NCBI RefSeq assembly: GCF_004795745.1
Contig: NZ_SDGV01000004.1
Location: 62,001-126,000, forward strand
DNA from: Vagococcus silagei
Lineage (GTDB): Bacteria; Bacillota; Bacilli; Lactobacillales; Vagococcaceae
DNA: 64,000 nt
Direction: 5' to 3'
In this document: in pieces, positions 30,886-41,096 of the stretch
Numbering within the stretch: the stretch's first letter is position 1
Layout of the letters: the number at the start of each line of letters is the position of its first letter
Program-made: the position numbers and the translations under genes
Notes under the pieces: generated by a model
What the model was told of the DNA's origin: nothing
The model's database searches: none
What the model saw: only the letters and a program-made list of their open reading frames with translations

Positions 30886-30912
30886 AATCTTACTATTTAA
30901 TATAGTAAGATT
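30886..30912 (-). terminator. Terminator of the tRNA operon
   Basis: A perfect 10-bp stem (AATCTTACTA with TAGTAAGATT) is followed by eight T on the minus strand, just after tRNA-Gln. Confidence 0.88.
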
Positions 30913-30918
30913 AAATAA

Positions 30919-30990
30919 CTGGGCTAGCTGGATTCGAACCAACGAGTGACGGAGTCAAAGTCCGTTGCCTTACCGCTTGGCTATAGCCCA
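30919..30990 (-). tRNA. tRNA-Gln (anticodon UUG)
   Basis: A 72-nt cloverleaf. The acceptor stem TGGGCTA pairs with TAGCCCA; the anticodon stem ACGGA/TCCGT encloses CTTTGAC, giving UUG; the T-loop is GGTTCGAATCC. CCA is not encoded. It is transcribed after tRNA-Tyr with a 9-bp spacer. Confidence 0.95.
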
Positions 30991-30999
30991 AAAATAAAA

Positions 31000-31080
31000 T
31001 GGAGGGAGGCAGATTCGAACTGCCGAACCCGAAGGAGCGGATTTACAGTCCGCCGCGTTTAGCCACTTCGCTATCCCTCC
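31000..31080 (-). tRNA. tRNA-Tyr (anticodon GUA)
   Basis: An 81-nt class II tRNA with a long variable arm. Acceptor stem GGAGGGA pairs with TCCCTCC; the anticodon loop ACTGTAAAT gives GUA; the T-arm is GGCAGTTCGAATCTGCC. It is the first gene of the two-tRNA operon. Confidence 0.96.
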
Positions 31081-31113
31081 GATCTAGTTGACTCGCATCA
31101 ACCCGACTTCAAT

Positions 31114-31142
31114 ATAATAACTAATTTTCAGAGAAAAGGCAA
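31114..31142 (-). promoter_or_regulatory. Promoter of the tRNA-Tyr/Gln operon
   Basis: On the minus strand TTGCCT (31137-31142) and TATTAT (31114-31119) are 17 bp apart, about 34 bp before tRNA-Tyr. The -35 lies in a small AAAAGGC/GCCTTTT hairpin (about 31134-31147) that probably ends the DUF2969 transcript. Confidence 0.65.
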
Positions 31143-31161
31143 GCCTTTTTCAAAAAGTTTT

Positions 31162-31392
31162 TTAATTGTTCAAATTCCAGTGTTTTATTAACTCTTCAAG
31201 CGCGTCATCTAAGGATTTTGTCATCGCATAGAAGTTATCGAATCCTGTTACTTTAAATTTAGAATTTGCTTGTGCTTCAATTTCACCGATCACTTTTTTT
31301 CCAATTAAGACTTCTTGAACTGCTACTTCTTCACCTGAGACTGTTTTAACAGTTTCATTCACTGTTACTTCAACTGGTTTATTTTTTTTCAT
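31162..31392 (-). CDS. DUF2969 family protein
   Basis: A 76-aa cytoplasmic protein of the DUF2969 family found in Lactobacillales. It begins MKKNKPVEVTVNETVKTV and contains the conserved VQEVLIGKKVIGEIE. The ATG at 31392 follows GAGAGG by 9 bp; a longer reading from a TTG at 31410 is less likely. The function is unknown. It lies between the CBS-domain gene terminator and the tRNAs. Confidence 0.82.
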   Translation of the reverse strand: MKKNKPVEVTVNETVKTVSGEEVAVQEVLIGKKVIGEIEAQANSKFKVTGFDNFYAMTKSLDDALEELIKHWNLNN

Positions 31393-31524
31393 TGTTAAAC
31401 ATCCTCTCAAATTTCTAACTCATTGAGAATAGCATAAAATAAGAGATTTGTTAAGTAGGGAACTTAGTAATCGTAAAAATTAATATTAAAAATCTGTTCC
31501 CCCCTTTAATACACTTCAAATAAA

Positions 31525-31554
31525 AAATCTCTTTGCAATATTACAAAGAGATTT
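31525..31554 (-). terminator. Terminator of the liv/CBS operon
   Basis: A perfect 11-bp stem (AAATCTCTTTG with CAAAGAGATTT) is followed by TTTTTT on the minus strand, 26 bp past the CBS-gene stop. Confidence 0.9.
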
Positions 31555-31579
31555 ATAAACTTTCATAAAAATTTTCTTA

Positions 31580-32230
31580 TCACTTAGCGGTCGTTTCAAC
31601 ACAAGAGATAACTTTAAAATTAGCCTTCGTCAGAATAGACAGGACATCTTTTATATCAGAATGAGTTAATTGAATAATGATAATTGGGGCTGTATGTTGG
31701 CGATAGACAACAATTTGCACGATATTCAACTGTTCTTCTGCAAATATCTTAGTTAAATCCGCTAAAACACCTGTATGATCTTCTTCAATTTCAATCGCAA
31801 CTCTTGTTCCTGGTTTTTTATAACCTGTCATATCTAAAAAGGCATCAAAAATGTCATTATTCGTAATAATACCTAAAAGATTGCTTTGCTTATCAACAAC
31901 CGGTAAAACAGCAACATTTTCCTGACGCATTGTTAAAATTGCATCCTCTAACAACTCTTCTGGTCCAATAGTAATCACATCTGTCACCATAATATCAGCC
32001 GCTACCGTCTTATTTATTAAATAATTCATCTCATAAACGCTTAAGCTTGTCGCTTTAGATGGCATGGCTTCTTGAATCGTACTCTCAGTTAACAAGCCGA
32101 TTAATTGACCACCCTTAACTACTGGCAGACGATGAATGTCATTTTTCTTCATCAATTCGACGGCTTCAACAATTTTTAAATCGGCAGTAATTGTAATTAA
32201 ATCAGTTTTCATAAAATCTTTTACTAACAT
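31580..32230 (-). CDS. CBS-domain plus ACT-domain protein (AcuB-like)
   Basis: A 216-aa regulatory protein with two CBS domains (about residues 1-60, MLVKDFMKTDLITI, and 75-135, VAADIMVTDVITI) and a C-terminal ACT domain (about 140-213, GTRVAIEIEEDHTGVLADLTK). This AcuB layout binds adenylate nucleotides and possibly an amino acid. It lies 3 bp after livF and shares the liv terminator, so it may sense the nutritional state for branched-chain amino acid uptake. That role is inferred from position. Confidence 0.85.
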   Translation of the reverse strand: MLVKDFMKTDLITITADLKIVEAVELMKKNDIHRLPVVKGGQLIGLLTESTIQEAMPSKATSLSVYEMNYLINKTVAADIMVTDVITIGPEELLEDAILTMRQENVAVLPVVDKQSNLLGIITNNDIFDAFLDMTGYKKPGTRVAIEIEEDHTGVLADLTKIFAEEQLNIVQIVVYRQHTAPIIIIQLTHSDIKDVLSILTKANFKVISCVETTAK

Positions 32231-32233
32231 GAT

Positions 32234-32938
32234 TTATCCTCCTAAATATGCTTTTTGAACTTCAGAACTTTCCAATAACTCCGCACCTGTTCCTTCTAAA
32301 ACAACTTTACCTGTTTCAAGAACATAACCTCGATTGGCGATACTTAAAGCCATTTTAGCATTTTGCTCAATTAATAATACCGTTGTACCTTGACGGTTAA
32401 TCTCTTGAATAATCGAAAAAATTTCTTTAATAAAAATAGGAGCTAAACCCATTGAGGGCTCATCTAATAATAATAGCTTAGGACGAGACATTAACGCTCT
32501 GCCCATAGCCAACATTTGTTGTTCACCACCTGATAGCGTTGCAGCATCTTGATTTTTACGCTCTGCTAGAACAGGAAAACGAGCAAAAACTGTTTTTAAA
32601 ATAGCCTGACTTTCTTCGCGGTCTCGATATAAAAACGCCCCTAACTCTAAATTTTCCATCACACTCATCCCTGGAAAAATATGGCGCCCTTCTGGTACAT
32701 GTACCAAACCACTTGCAACTATCTTTTCAGGCTGTTTTTTGGTAATGTCTTGTGCCTCAAAACTAATTGTACCCTGACTTGGTTTCACTAGTCCAGAAAG
32801 CGCACGTAAAATTGTTGTTTTCCCAGCCCCATTTGCACCAATTAGACTTACAATTTCACCTTGTTGTACGTTAAAACTAACTTCTTTCACGGCTTGAATC
32901 ATGCCATAGTGAACTGATAATTGATTCACATTTAACAT
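32234..32938 (-). CDS. livF: Branched-chain amino acid ABC transporter ATPase LivF
   Basis: The 234-aa second ATPase of the Liv importer. Walker A GANGAGKTTILRALSG, signature LSGGEQQMLAMGRALM, Walker B LLLLDEPSMGLAP, and the LivF-type VPEGRHIFPGMSVMENL segment. It overlaps livG by one base, and works as a heterodimer with it. Confidence 0.95.
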   Translation of the reverse strand: MLNVNQLSVHYGMIQAVKEVSFNVQQGEIVSLIGANGAGKTTILRALSGLVKPSQGTISFEAQDITKKQPEKIVASGLVHVPEGRHIFPGMSVMENLELGAFLYRDREESQAILKTVFARFPVLAERKNQDAATLSGGEQQMLAMGRALMSRPKLLLLDEPSMGLAPIFIKEIFSIIQEINRQGTTVLLIEQNAKMALSIANRGYVLETGKVVLEGTGAELLESSEVQKAYLGG

Positions 32939-33711
32939 TATAGTTCACCTCCTAAATATGCTTTTATGACGCGCGGATTTGCTTTTATCTCTTCTGGCAA
33001 TCCTTCGGCGATTAACTGGCCATATTCTAAAACGTATATTCTTTCGCAAACGTCCATTACAAGAGACATGTCATGCTCAATCAACAAAATTGTCAAATCA
33101 AATTCCTTTTGAATTCGTTTAATTAATTCAGTCAATTCAGCTGTTTCTTGTGGATTCATCCCAGCTGCAGGTTCGTCTAAAAAGAGCAACTTAGGTTGTG
33201 TTGCAAGGGCACGAACAATTTCTAAACGGCGCTGTTCACCATATGATAAATTACTCGCTAAAGTTGTTGCCTTTTCATCTAAATCAAAAATTACAAGTAA
33301 ACGACGTGCTTCTTCTTCTTTGACTTCTTCATCTTTAAAAAAGCTAGGTAAACGTAGAATACCAGTTATTGTTCCCTGCTCTTTCGTCGTATTAAGAGCC
33401 ACTAAAACATTTTCTAAAACCGATAAATCTTGAAAGAGACGAATATTTTGAAAAGTTCGACTCAGTCCCAATTTTGCAATTTTATAGGGTTTCAAACCAT
33501 TTAAGCGCTGAACTGTTTGGTCTTCAAATAGTACATCTCCACTAGAGGGAACATAGACACCCGTCAAAAGGTTAAACAAGGTTGTTTTTCCTGCACCGTT
33601 CGGGCCGATCAAACCAACTAATTCGTTCTTATCCAATGTAATATTGACATTTGAAACGGCCGTCAATCCACCAAAGTTTTTTGTTAAGTGTTTAACTTCT
33701 AGAAGTGGCAT
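32938..33711 (-). CDS. livG: Branched-chain amino acid ABC transporter ATPase LivG
   Basis: A 257-aa ATPase of the Liv importer. Walker A GPNGAGKTTLFNLLTG, the LivG-type LSRTFQNIRLF, signature LSYGEQRRLEIVRALA and Walker B LLFLDEPAAGMNP are seen. It overlaps the end of livM by 20 bp, showing tight coupling. Confidence 0.95.
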   Translation of the reverse strand: MPLLEVKHLTKNFGGLTAVSNVNITLDKNELVGLIGPNGAGKTTLFNLLTGVYVPSSGDVLFEDQTVQRLNGLKPYKIAKLGLSRTFQNIRLFQDLSVLENVLVALNTTKEQGTITGILRLPSFFKDEEVKEEEARRLLVIFDLDEKATTLASNLSYGEQRRLEIVRALATQPKLLFLDEPAAGMNPQETAELTELIKRIQKEFDLTILLIEHDMSLVMDVCERIYVLEYGQLIAEGLPEEIKANPRVIKAYLGGEL

Positions 33712-34663
33712 CTTTGCGACCTCCCTTTTTAAATAAATTTTTATATGATAGTTCTTTAGTCCCCAACAAGCCTGACGGTTTAAAAATCATGATAATAATC
33801 AAAGCTAGGGCATAGACAACCATTCTCAAAGCACCTGCATCTTGTAAAAAGAGATTTAGAAAACCTAATAAGACTGCTGCAATAAATGTTCCTGTTATAC
33901 TCCCTACCCCACCAAAAACAACAATAATCAGAATATCAATTGATTTCATAAAATCAAAATTTTGAGGCATAATCGTTTGAAAATAGCTTGTGTAAAGTCC
34001 ACCTGCTAAGGCAGCTGTCATGGCACCAATCACAAATGCAATGACTTTATACTTGGTTGTATTAACACCCATTGCTTCAGCAGCGATTTCATTATCACGT
34101 ACCGAACGCGTTGCTCGACCTGAAGCACTATGGATGAAATTTGTCACAATTAGCGTGGTCAAACAAACAGCAAAGTACACCATAGACCATGTCACAAATG
34201 GTTTAATCCCAAAAAGTCCAGCTGGACCGTTAGTTATTTTTTCTGCATTCATAATAATCACTCGAATAATTTCTGACACACCCAGCGTCGCGATAGCTAA
34301 ATAATCACCGGATAAACGTAAGGTTGGAATGCCGACTAATAGTGCTGCTAAACCTGAAACTAAGACACCGACAACTAAACCTAATAAAAAACCGCCAAAA
34401 GTTGGGATACGTAAGGTGACAATTCCCATTGCATAAGCACCGATTGCCATAAAACCTGCATGACCTAAAGAAAATTGTCCAGAGAATCCAATCACTAAAT
34501 TTAAACCGACTGCTAAAATAATATTAATTCCAATCATGACCAAAGTCGTTTCAATGACAGGCGTCATTAAGCCAGTTGTATAAAACAAAGCGAGTACAAT
34601 AAAGCCGCCAACCATCGTGCATAACCAACTCATTTTTACATTGATATTCTTTAACATTCCCAT
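33692..34663 (-). CDS. livM: Branched-chain amino acid ABC transporter permease LivM
   Basis: A permease of about 323 aa with at least eight hydrophobic segments. Family motifs are GLNLVIGFSGQFSLGHAGFMAIGAY (shown as GLNLVIGFSGQ and LGHAGFMAIGA) and the EAA-like region DNEIAAEAMGVNTTKYK. The ATG at 34663 follows a GTG at 34666 that abuts livH; the ATG at 34657 also has a possible ribosome site, so the start is uncertain by a few residues. Confidence 0.93.
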   Translation of the reverse strand: MGMLKNINVKMSWLCTMVGGFIVLALFYTTGLMTPVIETTLVMIGINIILAVGLNLVIGFSGQFSLGHAGFMAIGAYAMGIVTLRIPTFGGFLLGLVVGVLVSGLAALLVGIPTLRLSGDYLAIATLGVSEIIRVIIMNAEKITNGPAGLFGIKPFVTWSMVYFAVCLTTLIVTNFIHSASGRATRSVRDNEIAAEAMGVNTTKYKVIAFVIGAMTAALAGGLYTSYFQTIMPQNFDFMKSIDILIIVVFGGVGSITGTFIAAVLLGFLNLFLQDAGALRMVVYALALIIIMIFKPSGLLGTKELSYKNLFKKGGRKDATSRS

Positions 34664-34666
34664 CAC

Positions 34667-35542
34667 CTACACTTTCTCTTTGACATTTTTTCCTAGCAAT
34701 CCTGCAGGACGTACTAATAATATGATAATTAAAATGACATAAACGGCTGCATCTCGGTAAGCTGTAAAACCCAGTGCACTAATAAAAGTTTCAATTAGGC
34801 CAATTAAAAAGCCCCCAAGTGCCGCTCCTGGAATAATCCCAATACCACCAAATACAGCTGCGATAAAGGCTTTAAGTCCTGGCGCAACACCCATCATCGG
34901 ATCAATACTGTTATAGTAAAGACCAATTAAAATGCCTCCTGCTGCGGCTAACGACGAACCAATTGCAAATGTGAAAGAAATTGTATGATTCACATTAATG
35001 CCCATCAGTTTCGCAGCGTCAGCATCGACACTCACCGCTCGCATTGCTTTACCCATTTTTGTTTTTTGGACAATTAGTTGGAGTAAAACCATTAAATTTA
35101 ATGAAGTCAGTAAAATAATAATTTGAATTTTACTAATTTCAAAAAGACCTAAATCATAATTTTGATTATCAATAATTTGAGGAAACGGTAGTGTATCCGC
35201 CCCAACAAAATAAATCATTAATGATTGAATCAAAAACGAGACACCAATTGCCGTAATCAGTGCTGCAATACGTGTTGATTTTCTTAATGGTCGATAGGCA
35301 AAGTACTCAATCAAAACGCCAAGAATCGCACAAATAACCATCGAAATAATCAAGGTCGGAACTAAACCTAACTTAAAGGTATTAATCACATAGTATCCCA
35401 CATAGGCTCCAATCATATAAACTTCGCCATGGGCAAAATTGATCAATTTAATGATGCCATAAACCATGGTATAACCTAAAGCTAAAAGGGCATAGACACT
35501 TCCTAATGATAACCCGTTAATAAATTGTTGTATGATATCCAT
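34667..35542 (-). CDS. livH: Branched-chain amino acid ABC transporter permease LivH
   Basis: A 291-aa permease. It shows the LivH signature GLSLGSVYALLALGYTMVYGIIKLINFAHGE in the first 40 residues (in pieces: LGSVYALLALGYTMVYG, INFAHGEVYM) and the loop AVSVDADAAKLMGINVN. Partner of LivM. It lies 23 bp after livJ. Confidence 0.95.
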   Translation of the reverse strand: MDIIQQFINGLSLGSVYALLALGYTMVYGIIKLINFAHGEVYMIGAYVGYYVINTFKLGLVPTLIISMVICAILGVLIEYFAYRPLRKSTRIAALITAIGVSFLIQSLMIYFVGADTLPFPQIIDNQNYDLGLFEISKIQIIILLTSLNLMVLLQLIVQKTKMGKAMRAVSVDADAAKLMGINVNHTISFTFAIGSSLAAAGGILIGLYYNSIDPMMGVAPGLKAFIAAVFGGIGIIPGAALGGFLIGLIETFISALGFTAYRDAAVYVILIIILLVRPAGLLGKNVKEKV

Positions 35543-35565
35543 TCAAAACCACCCTTTCTAACCCT

Positions 35566-36750
35566 TTAAGGTTCAACAACATCTGCTGAATGTTGCTTGC
35601 CTTTCTCTAATCCAATAACCACAGCTGGCTTGCGCGGATTATGATTTTTATCCATTGTCATTTTTCCAGTAACGCCTTCAAAATCAATTAGTGTACTTAA
35701 ATTTTTAGTTAAAACACCGCTATTCATCTTCGCTTCGCCTTCAAGTGATGCTTTAATCATATAAATCGAATCATAAGCTAGAGCATTAAATGCACTTGGT
35801 TTTTTACCATATTTTGCCTCAAAATTGTTAATAAATTGGACAACTTTATCCGATCCTGGTGCTTTCTCGGAAAAGTGAGAAGTATAAAAAATTTGATTCA
35901 TATTTTTTGCCCCAGCAATTGTCACCAATTTTTCATCAGAAAAACCATCTGCTCCCAAAATAGGTTGTTTAATGCCCATTTCACGCGCCTGTTTTATAAT
36001 TAACCCTGCTTCTTCGTAATAACCAGGTAAATAAATAAAATCAAAATCTTTATCTTTCAATTTGGTCAGTATCGCTTTGAAATCTTTATCTTTTTGACTA
36101 AACTTTTCATCAGCGACAATCTCTCCTTGATACGTATCTTTAAAAGATTTAGTTAATCCTTTGGCATAATCACTTGAAACATCTCCGATAATGACGGCTT
36201 TCTTAGCATTTAACGATTCATAAGCATAATTTGCTAAGATGACACCTTGAAACGAATCCTGGAAACTTGCTCTAAAAATATACTCTTGCACCTTTCCATT
36301 CAAGACTGTAATACCATCATCAGTACCAGAAGGTGTGATTGCAGGTGTTTGTGTTTTAGTAATATTAGGTATAATTGCCTTTGAAGCACCAGATGTTGCA
36401 GGGCCAACAATCACAACAACTTGTTCTTTTGTCGTTAAGCTTGAAGCGACAGATGCAGCTTCGGCTGTATCTGATTTATTATCTTTGGTGACAAGTTCAA
36501 TTTGTTTACCATTAATTCCGCCATCTTTATTAATTTCTTCTGTCGCAAGCATAATGCCATCTCTCTCTTGATTCCCGTATGAAGCCACTGCTCCTGATAA
36601 TTCGAGATTAAGTCCAATTTTTACAGTTTCGCTTTCTTCTTGTGCCTTATATAAAATTGCCGCACCACCACCGGCTGCTCCTCCACCGGGTACGCCACAA
36701 CCTGATAATAAAAATGCTAAGAGTAATCCCACGACCATTAATTTTTTCAT
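35566..36750 (-). CDS. livJ: Branched-chain amino acid-binding lipoprotein LivJ
   Basis: The 394-aa substrate-binding lipoprotein of the Liv importer. The lipid-attachment cysteine is C18 in LLSGC, followed by a glycine/alanine-rich linker GVPGGGAAGGGAA. The type I periplasmic-binding fold shows IGLNLELSGAVASYGNQERDG and VGPATSGASKA. It probably binds Leu, Ile or Val. First gene of the operon, preceded by a strong promoter and a CodY-like box. Confidence 0.95.
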   Translation of the reverse strand: MKKLMVVGLLLAFLLSGCGVPGGGAAGGGAAILYKAQEESETVKIGLNLELSGAVASYGNQERDGIMLATEEINKDGGINGKQIELVTKDNKSDTAEAASVASSLTTKEQVVVIVGPATSGASKAIIPNITKTQTPAITPSGTDDGITVLNGKVQEYIFRASFQDSFQGVILANYAYESLNAKKAVIIGDVSSDYAKGLTKSFKDTYQGEIVADEKFSQKDKDFKAILTKLKDKDFDFIYLPGYYEEAGLIIKQAREMGIKQPILGADGFSDEKLVTIAGAKNMNQIFYTSHFSEKAPGSDKVVQFINNFEAKYGKKPSAFNALAYDSIYMIKASLEGEAKMNSGVLTKNLSTLIDFEGVTGKMTMDKNHNPRKPAVVIGLEKGKQHSADVVEP

Positions 36751-36795
36751 CTTTCAACACCCTCTAATCGTTCAAAATTTTATAAGTTGTTTAAT

Positions 36796-36842
36796 AATAT
36801 AAGCTATCTAAATATTAAAGTCAACAGAATTGTCAGAATATT
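36796..36842 (-). promoter_or_regulatory. liv promoter with CodY-like box
   Basis: On the minus strand TTGACT (36819-36824) and TATATT (36796-36801) are 17 bp apart. AATATTCTGACAATT at 36828-36842 matches the CodY consensus AATTTTCWGAAAATT at 13 of 15 positions and lies 3 bp upstream of the -35. CodY commonly controls branched-chain amino acid transport in low-GC Gram-positives. Confidence 0.65.
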
Positions 36843-36866
36843 TCGAATTATTAGTAAATAAAAAAA

Positions 36867-36912
36867 ATCAATCCCTAAAATTAACACTAAGGTTAACATT
36901 AAGAATTGATTT
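36867..36912 (-). terminator. Terminator of yidD
   Basis: A long, slightly imperfect hairpin (AATCAATTCTTAATGTTAAC pairing with GTTAATTTTAGGGATTGATT) includes the last yidD codons and is followed by a T-run on the minus strand. Confidence 0.75.
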
Positions 36913-37207
36913 TGGATTCGCCTTTTTTCACTCTTACCGTATAGGGTCCGCGGTAGGTTTCATCATAGTTTTTACGTAAAGAAAATTTCAAAGGCACATA
37001 ATCAATCCCACCTTTGGCGAATGGATGGCACCTCATAATTCTAGACGTCCCCATTAAAAAGCCTTTCAAAGCACCATGTGTATAGACCGCATCAATCATA
37101 TACTGCGAACAAGTTGGATAATAACGACAGCTTCTTGGAAAAAGGGGGGAAATAAACTTCTGATAAAAACGAACCGGTAAAATGACAATTTTTTTGATAA
37201 CCAACAC
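36899..37207 (-). CDS. yidD: Membrane protein insertion efficiency factor YidD
   Basis: A 102-aa YidD-family protein. The signature [15 protein letters not shown] and [17 protein letters not shown] are complete, with the three conserved cysteines. A basic amphipathic/hydrophobic N-terminus should bind the membrane. It helps YidC-dependent membrane insertion. It is on its own between two terminators. Confidence 0.93.
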   Translation of the reverse strand: MLVIKKIVILPVRFYQKFISPLFPRSCRYYPTCSQYMIDAVYTHGALKGFLMGTSRIMRCHPFAKGGIDYVPLKFSLRKNYDETYRGPYTVRVKKGESKINS

Positions 37208-37242
37208 TCCTCATATAATCAACAATCTTGCATCAACTCTTC

Positions 37243-37283
37243 AAAAAAAAGAAGCGTGACATTATTATGTCATACTCCTTTTT
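37243..37283 (-). terminator. Terminator of the small EpsA-like gene
   Basis: A hairpin with GAAGCGTGACAT pairing with ATGTCATACTCC is flanked by AAAAAAAA and TTTTTT. Its core GTGACAT/ATGTCA is shared with hairpins at 29552-29589 and 57805-57840. Confidence 0.75.
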
Positions 37284-37323
37284 TAAAAACAATTGATTCA
37301 ACCTATAACCTTTTGAATAATTT

Positions 37324-37503
37324 TTACTTGATAAAATCCATGATATGTTGGAAATTTGCGACATTAAACGCTTCAGAAGGATGACCCTTACCTAAAAAGA
37401 CATAGCCGATAAAAATCCCTACAAAAAATAAAATGACTAAAAATGCTAAACAAATTAATACTAAAGTTAATTGTGATAGTATTTTCTTGCCGGTCATTTT
37501 CAT
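37324..37503 (-). CDS. Small membrane protein of the EpsA (so-called RNA polymerase subunit beta) family
   Basis: A 59-aa protein: cytoplasmic N-terminus MKMTGKKIL, one long transmembrane helix at about residues 10-37, and an outside tail LGKGHPSEAFNVANFQHIM. The tail motif (G-x-G-x-P...F...QHI-DF) matches the short membrane proteins that databases often label DNA-directed RNA polymerase subunit beta, although nothing suggests a polymerase role. AGGAGG lies 7 bp before the ATG. It follows murA by 18 bp, the usual neighbour. Confidence 0.85.
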   Translation of the reverse strand: MKMTGKKILSQLTLVLICLAFLVILFFVGIFIGYVFLGKGHPSEAFNVANFQHIMDFIK

Positions 37504-37521
37504 TATTTGTCCTCCTTGTTG

Positions 37522-38820
37522 CTAAACTTTTTCAGTTACTTTAGAAACTGTTGCTTCATCCTCAGAAATTCGTTCAATATTTGCACCTAATTTTTGAAGT
37601 TTTTTATGGAAATTGTAATAGCCACGATCTAAATACTCCAGATGTGTGACTTTTGTTAAGCCTTCAGCACGCATACCTGCTAAGATTAATGCTGCTGCTG
37701 CTCTTAAATCTGTTGCTGAAACTTCCGCACCTTGAAGCTGTGTGACACCTTCAATATGGGCAATGTTACCTGAAATATCAAATTTTGCATTCATTCGTTT
37801 CATCTCTTCTAAATGTTGGAAACGATTTTCGAAAACTGTTTCAGTTAAGACACTTGATCCATCAGCCAATGTTAACAAGACACTCATTTGCGCTTGCATA
37901 TCTGTTGGGAAACCAGGATGAGGTAAAGTTTTGATATCAGTTGCAATCAGACGTTTAGGTCCAATCACACGAATTCCTTCATTTTCCTCAACAACAGTTG
38001 CACCCATTTCTTTCAATTTTGAAATTAATGGTTTGTTGTGCTCCATCAATCCTTCTTGAATTAAGATATTACCACCAGTTGCAGCTGCAGCAACCATGAA
38101 CGTACCCGCTTCAATACGATCTTGAACCACTGTATGTTCGGTACCGCTTAATTCAGTCACACCTTCAATACGTAGTGTCTCTGTTCCAGCACCTGTGATT
38201 TTAGCACCCATTTTATTAAGGAAAATTGCTAAATCAACAATCTCAGGTTCACGCGCAACGTTTTCAATTGTTGTGATTCCTTCTGCTTTAACAGCAGCCA
38301 TCATGATATTTTGTGTTGCACCTACACTTGGAAAATCGAGATAAATTCGTGCACCTTTAAGCTTATCAGCTTTAGCTTCTATAAATCCGTTTTCTTGAGT
38401 AATAGTTGCACCTAATGCTTGGAAACCTTTTAAATGTAAATCAATCGGACGAGTGCCGATTGCACAGCCACCAGGCATTGCTACTTTAGCATGACCTGTT
38501 CTAGCTAATAAAGGACCCATCACGACGATTGAAGCTCGCATTTTAGATACGTATTCAAACGGAGCTTCACAGTTTAATTCTTTTGTAGCATCAACACTAA
38601 TAATATTTTTTTCTTGATCAAATTCTACTTCAGTATTCAAATGATTGATCATTTGGTTCATCATCAATACATCTGATAAAATGGGTGCATTTTTAACAAC
38701 TGACACACCTTTATCAGCTAACAAAGTTCCAGCTAATATTGGTAAAACAGCATTTTTTGCACCTTCAATTTTTACTTCTCCGGTAAGTTTATCTGACCGG
38801 CGAACAATAATATATCCCAT
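37522..38820 (-). CDS. murA: UDP-N-acetylglucosamine 1-carboxyvinyltransferase
   Basis: The 432-aa first committed enzyme of peptidoglycan precursor synthesis; it adds enolpyruvate to UDP-GlcNAc. K22 and N23 ([12 protein letters not shown]) bind substrate. The catalytic cysteine lies in [14 protein letters not shown] and is the target of fosfomycin. Firmicutes often have two murA copies; the neighbourhood (ATP synthase, DUF1146) is that of the main copy murA1/murAA. Confidence 0.96.
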   Translation of the reverse strand: MGYIIVRRSDKLTGEVKIEGAKNAVLPILAGTLLADKGVSVVKNAPILSDVLMMNQMINHLNTEVEFDQEKNIISVDATKELNCEAPFEYVSKMRASIVVMGPLLARTGHAKVAMPGGCAIGTRPIDLHLKGFQALGATITQENGFIEAKADKLKGARIYLDFPSVGATQNIMMAAVKAEGITTIENVAREPEIVDLAIFLNKMGAKITGAGTETLRIEGVTELSGTEHTVVQDRIEAGTFMVAAAATGGNILIQEGLMEHNKPLISKLKEMGATVVEENEGIRVIGPKRLIATDIKTLPHPGFPTDMQAQMSVLLTLADGSSVLTETVFENRFQHLEEMKRMNAKFDISGNIAHIEGVTQLQGAEVSATDLRAAAALILAGMRAEGLTKVTHLEYLDRGYYNFHKKLQKLGANIERISEDEATVSKVTEKV

Positions 38821-38920
38821 AATTCTCCCTCCAAAAATATAAGGAATTATTTAAACCTTCCCAATTATACCATGGAAAAAAATAAAATGGTATTTTTAAT
38901 GACTATTCTCATTAATTTCG

Positions 38921-39169
38921 TTAAACGATTAACCCTTGAATTAAATTTCGTGTCATAAAAATAACATCAAGGAAAAAACTGCTAACTGTGAATCCAATCA
39001 CAATTGAAAACAAAATGTAAAGTATTTTGATTTTCATGTCATAATTTACACCTTTTTTAAATATTTGATCCATTCGGAGTGATTGTAATGCCCAAAATGA
39101 TAAATAGATAAAAAAACAATGACTGACAAAAGCAACTAATGTGTCAATTCCATAAATATTAAATCCCAT
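38921..39169 (-). CDS. DUF1146 (YwzB-like) membrane protein
   Basis: An 82-aa membrane protein with two hydrophobic segments (about residues 8-27 and 47-70). The intervening LQSLRMDQIFKKG is the DUF1146 signature. In many Firmicutes it lies between the ATP synthase operon and murA, as here. Function unknown. Confidence 0.88.
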   Translation of the reverse strand: MGFNIYGIDTLVAFVSHCFFIYLSFWALQSLRMDQIFKKGVNYDMKIKILYILFSIVIGFTVSSFFLDVIFMTRNLIQGLIV

Positions 39170-39208
39170 CCTAATCCCTCTCTTAGTATTTATTAATTTG
39201 AAAAAAAA

Positions 39209-39233
39209 AGATAAAGGGAAATCCCCTTTATCT
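39209..39233 (-). terminator. Terminator of the ATP synthase operon
   Basis: A perfect 10-bp stem (AGATAAAGGG with CCCTTTATCT) is followed by nine T on the minus strand. It overlaps the atpC stop codon. Confidence 0.92.
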
Positions 39234-39656
39234 TCTTTTATTAGCTACATTTAATCGGTTAATCGCACGATGTAGTGCAATTTCAGCACGGTCCATGTCG
39301 ATGCCATGATCACTTGCTTCTTTTGCCGCTGCGATTTTTTCTTCAGCTCTAATTTTAGCTGCTTTCGCACGTGCAATGTCGATATTTTCTTCTGTTTCAG
39401 CACTATTCGCAATAATCGAAACAACATTATCACGAATTTCAATAATTCCACCGTTTACTGCGACCCATTCTGATTTATGATCTGAATCATCTTCAAGATC
39501 AATCCGAACAGCATCAATCTCTAATGGTGAAATTAACGGCGCATGGTTAGGTAAGACTCCCAATGAGCCTGCTGCAGTATTTGCAACTAAATATTTAGCA
39601 TGATGGTCAAAAATGATCCCATCAGGTGTTACGATATTAACTACGAAAGAACCCAT
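39228..39656 (-). CDS. atpC: F1Fo ATP synthase epsilon subunit
   Basis: The 142-aa epsilon subunit, which links the rotor stalk to the c-ring and regulates hydrolysis. An N-terminal beta-sandwich begins MGSFVVNIVTPDGIIF, and a C-terminal helical hairpin is rich in Ala, Glu and Lys. The ATG at 39656 was chosen because GGGAGAG lies 6 bp upstream; an ATG at 39662 leaves no spacing. Last gene of the operon. Confidence 0.96.
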   Translation of the reverse strand: MGSFVVNIVTPDGIIFDHHAKYLVANTAAGSLGVLPNHAPLISPLEIDAVRIDLEDDSDHKSEWVAVNGGIIEIRDNVVSIIANSAETEENIDIARAKAAKIRAEEKIAAAKEASDHGIDMDRAEIALHRAINRLNVANKRR

Positions 39657-39671
39657 TTTCATCTCTCCCTA

Positions 39672-41096
<1,425 letters not shown>

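Noticed and set aside
31134-31147. AAAAGGC-AA-GCCTTTT as a dedicated regulatory element of the tRNA operon
   Set aside because: It is better explained as a short terminator of the DUF2969 gene that happens to overlap the tRNA -35.
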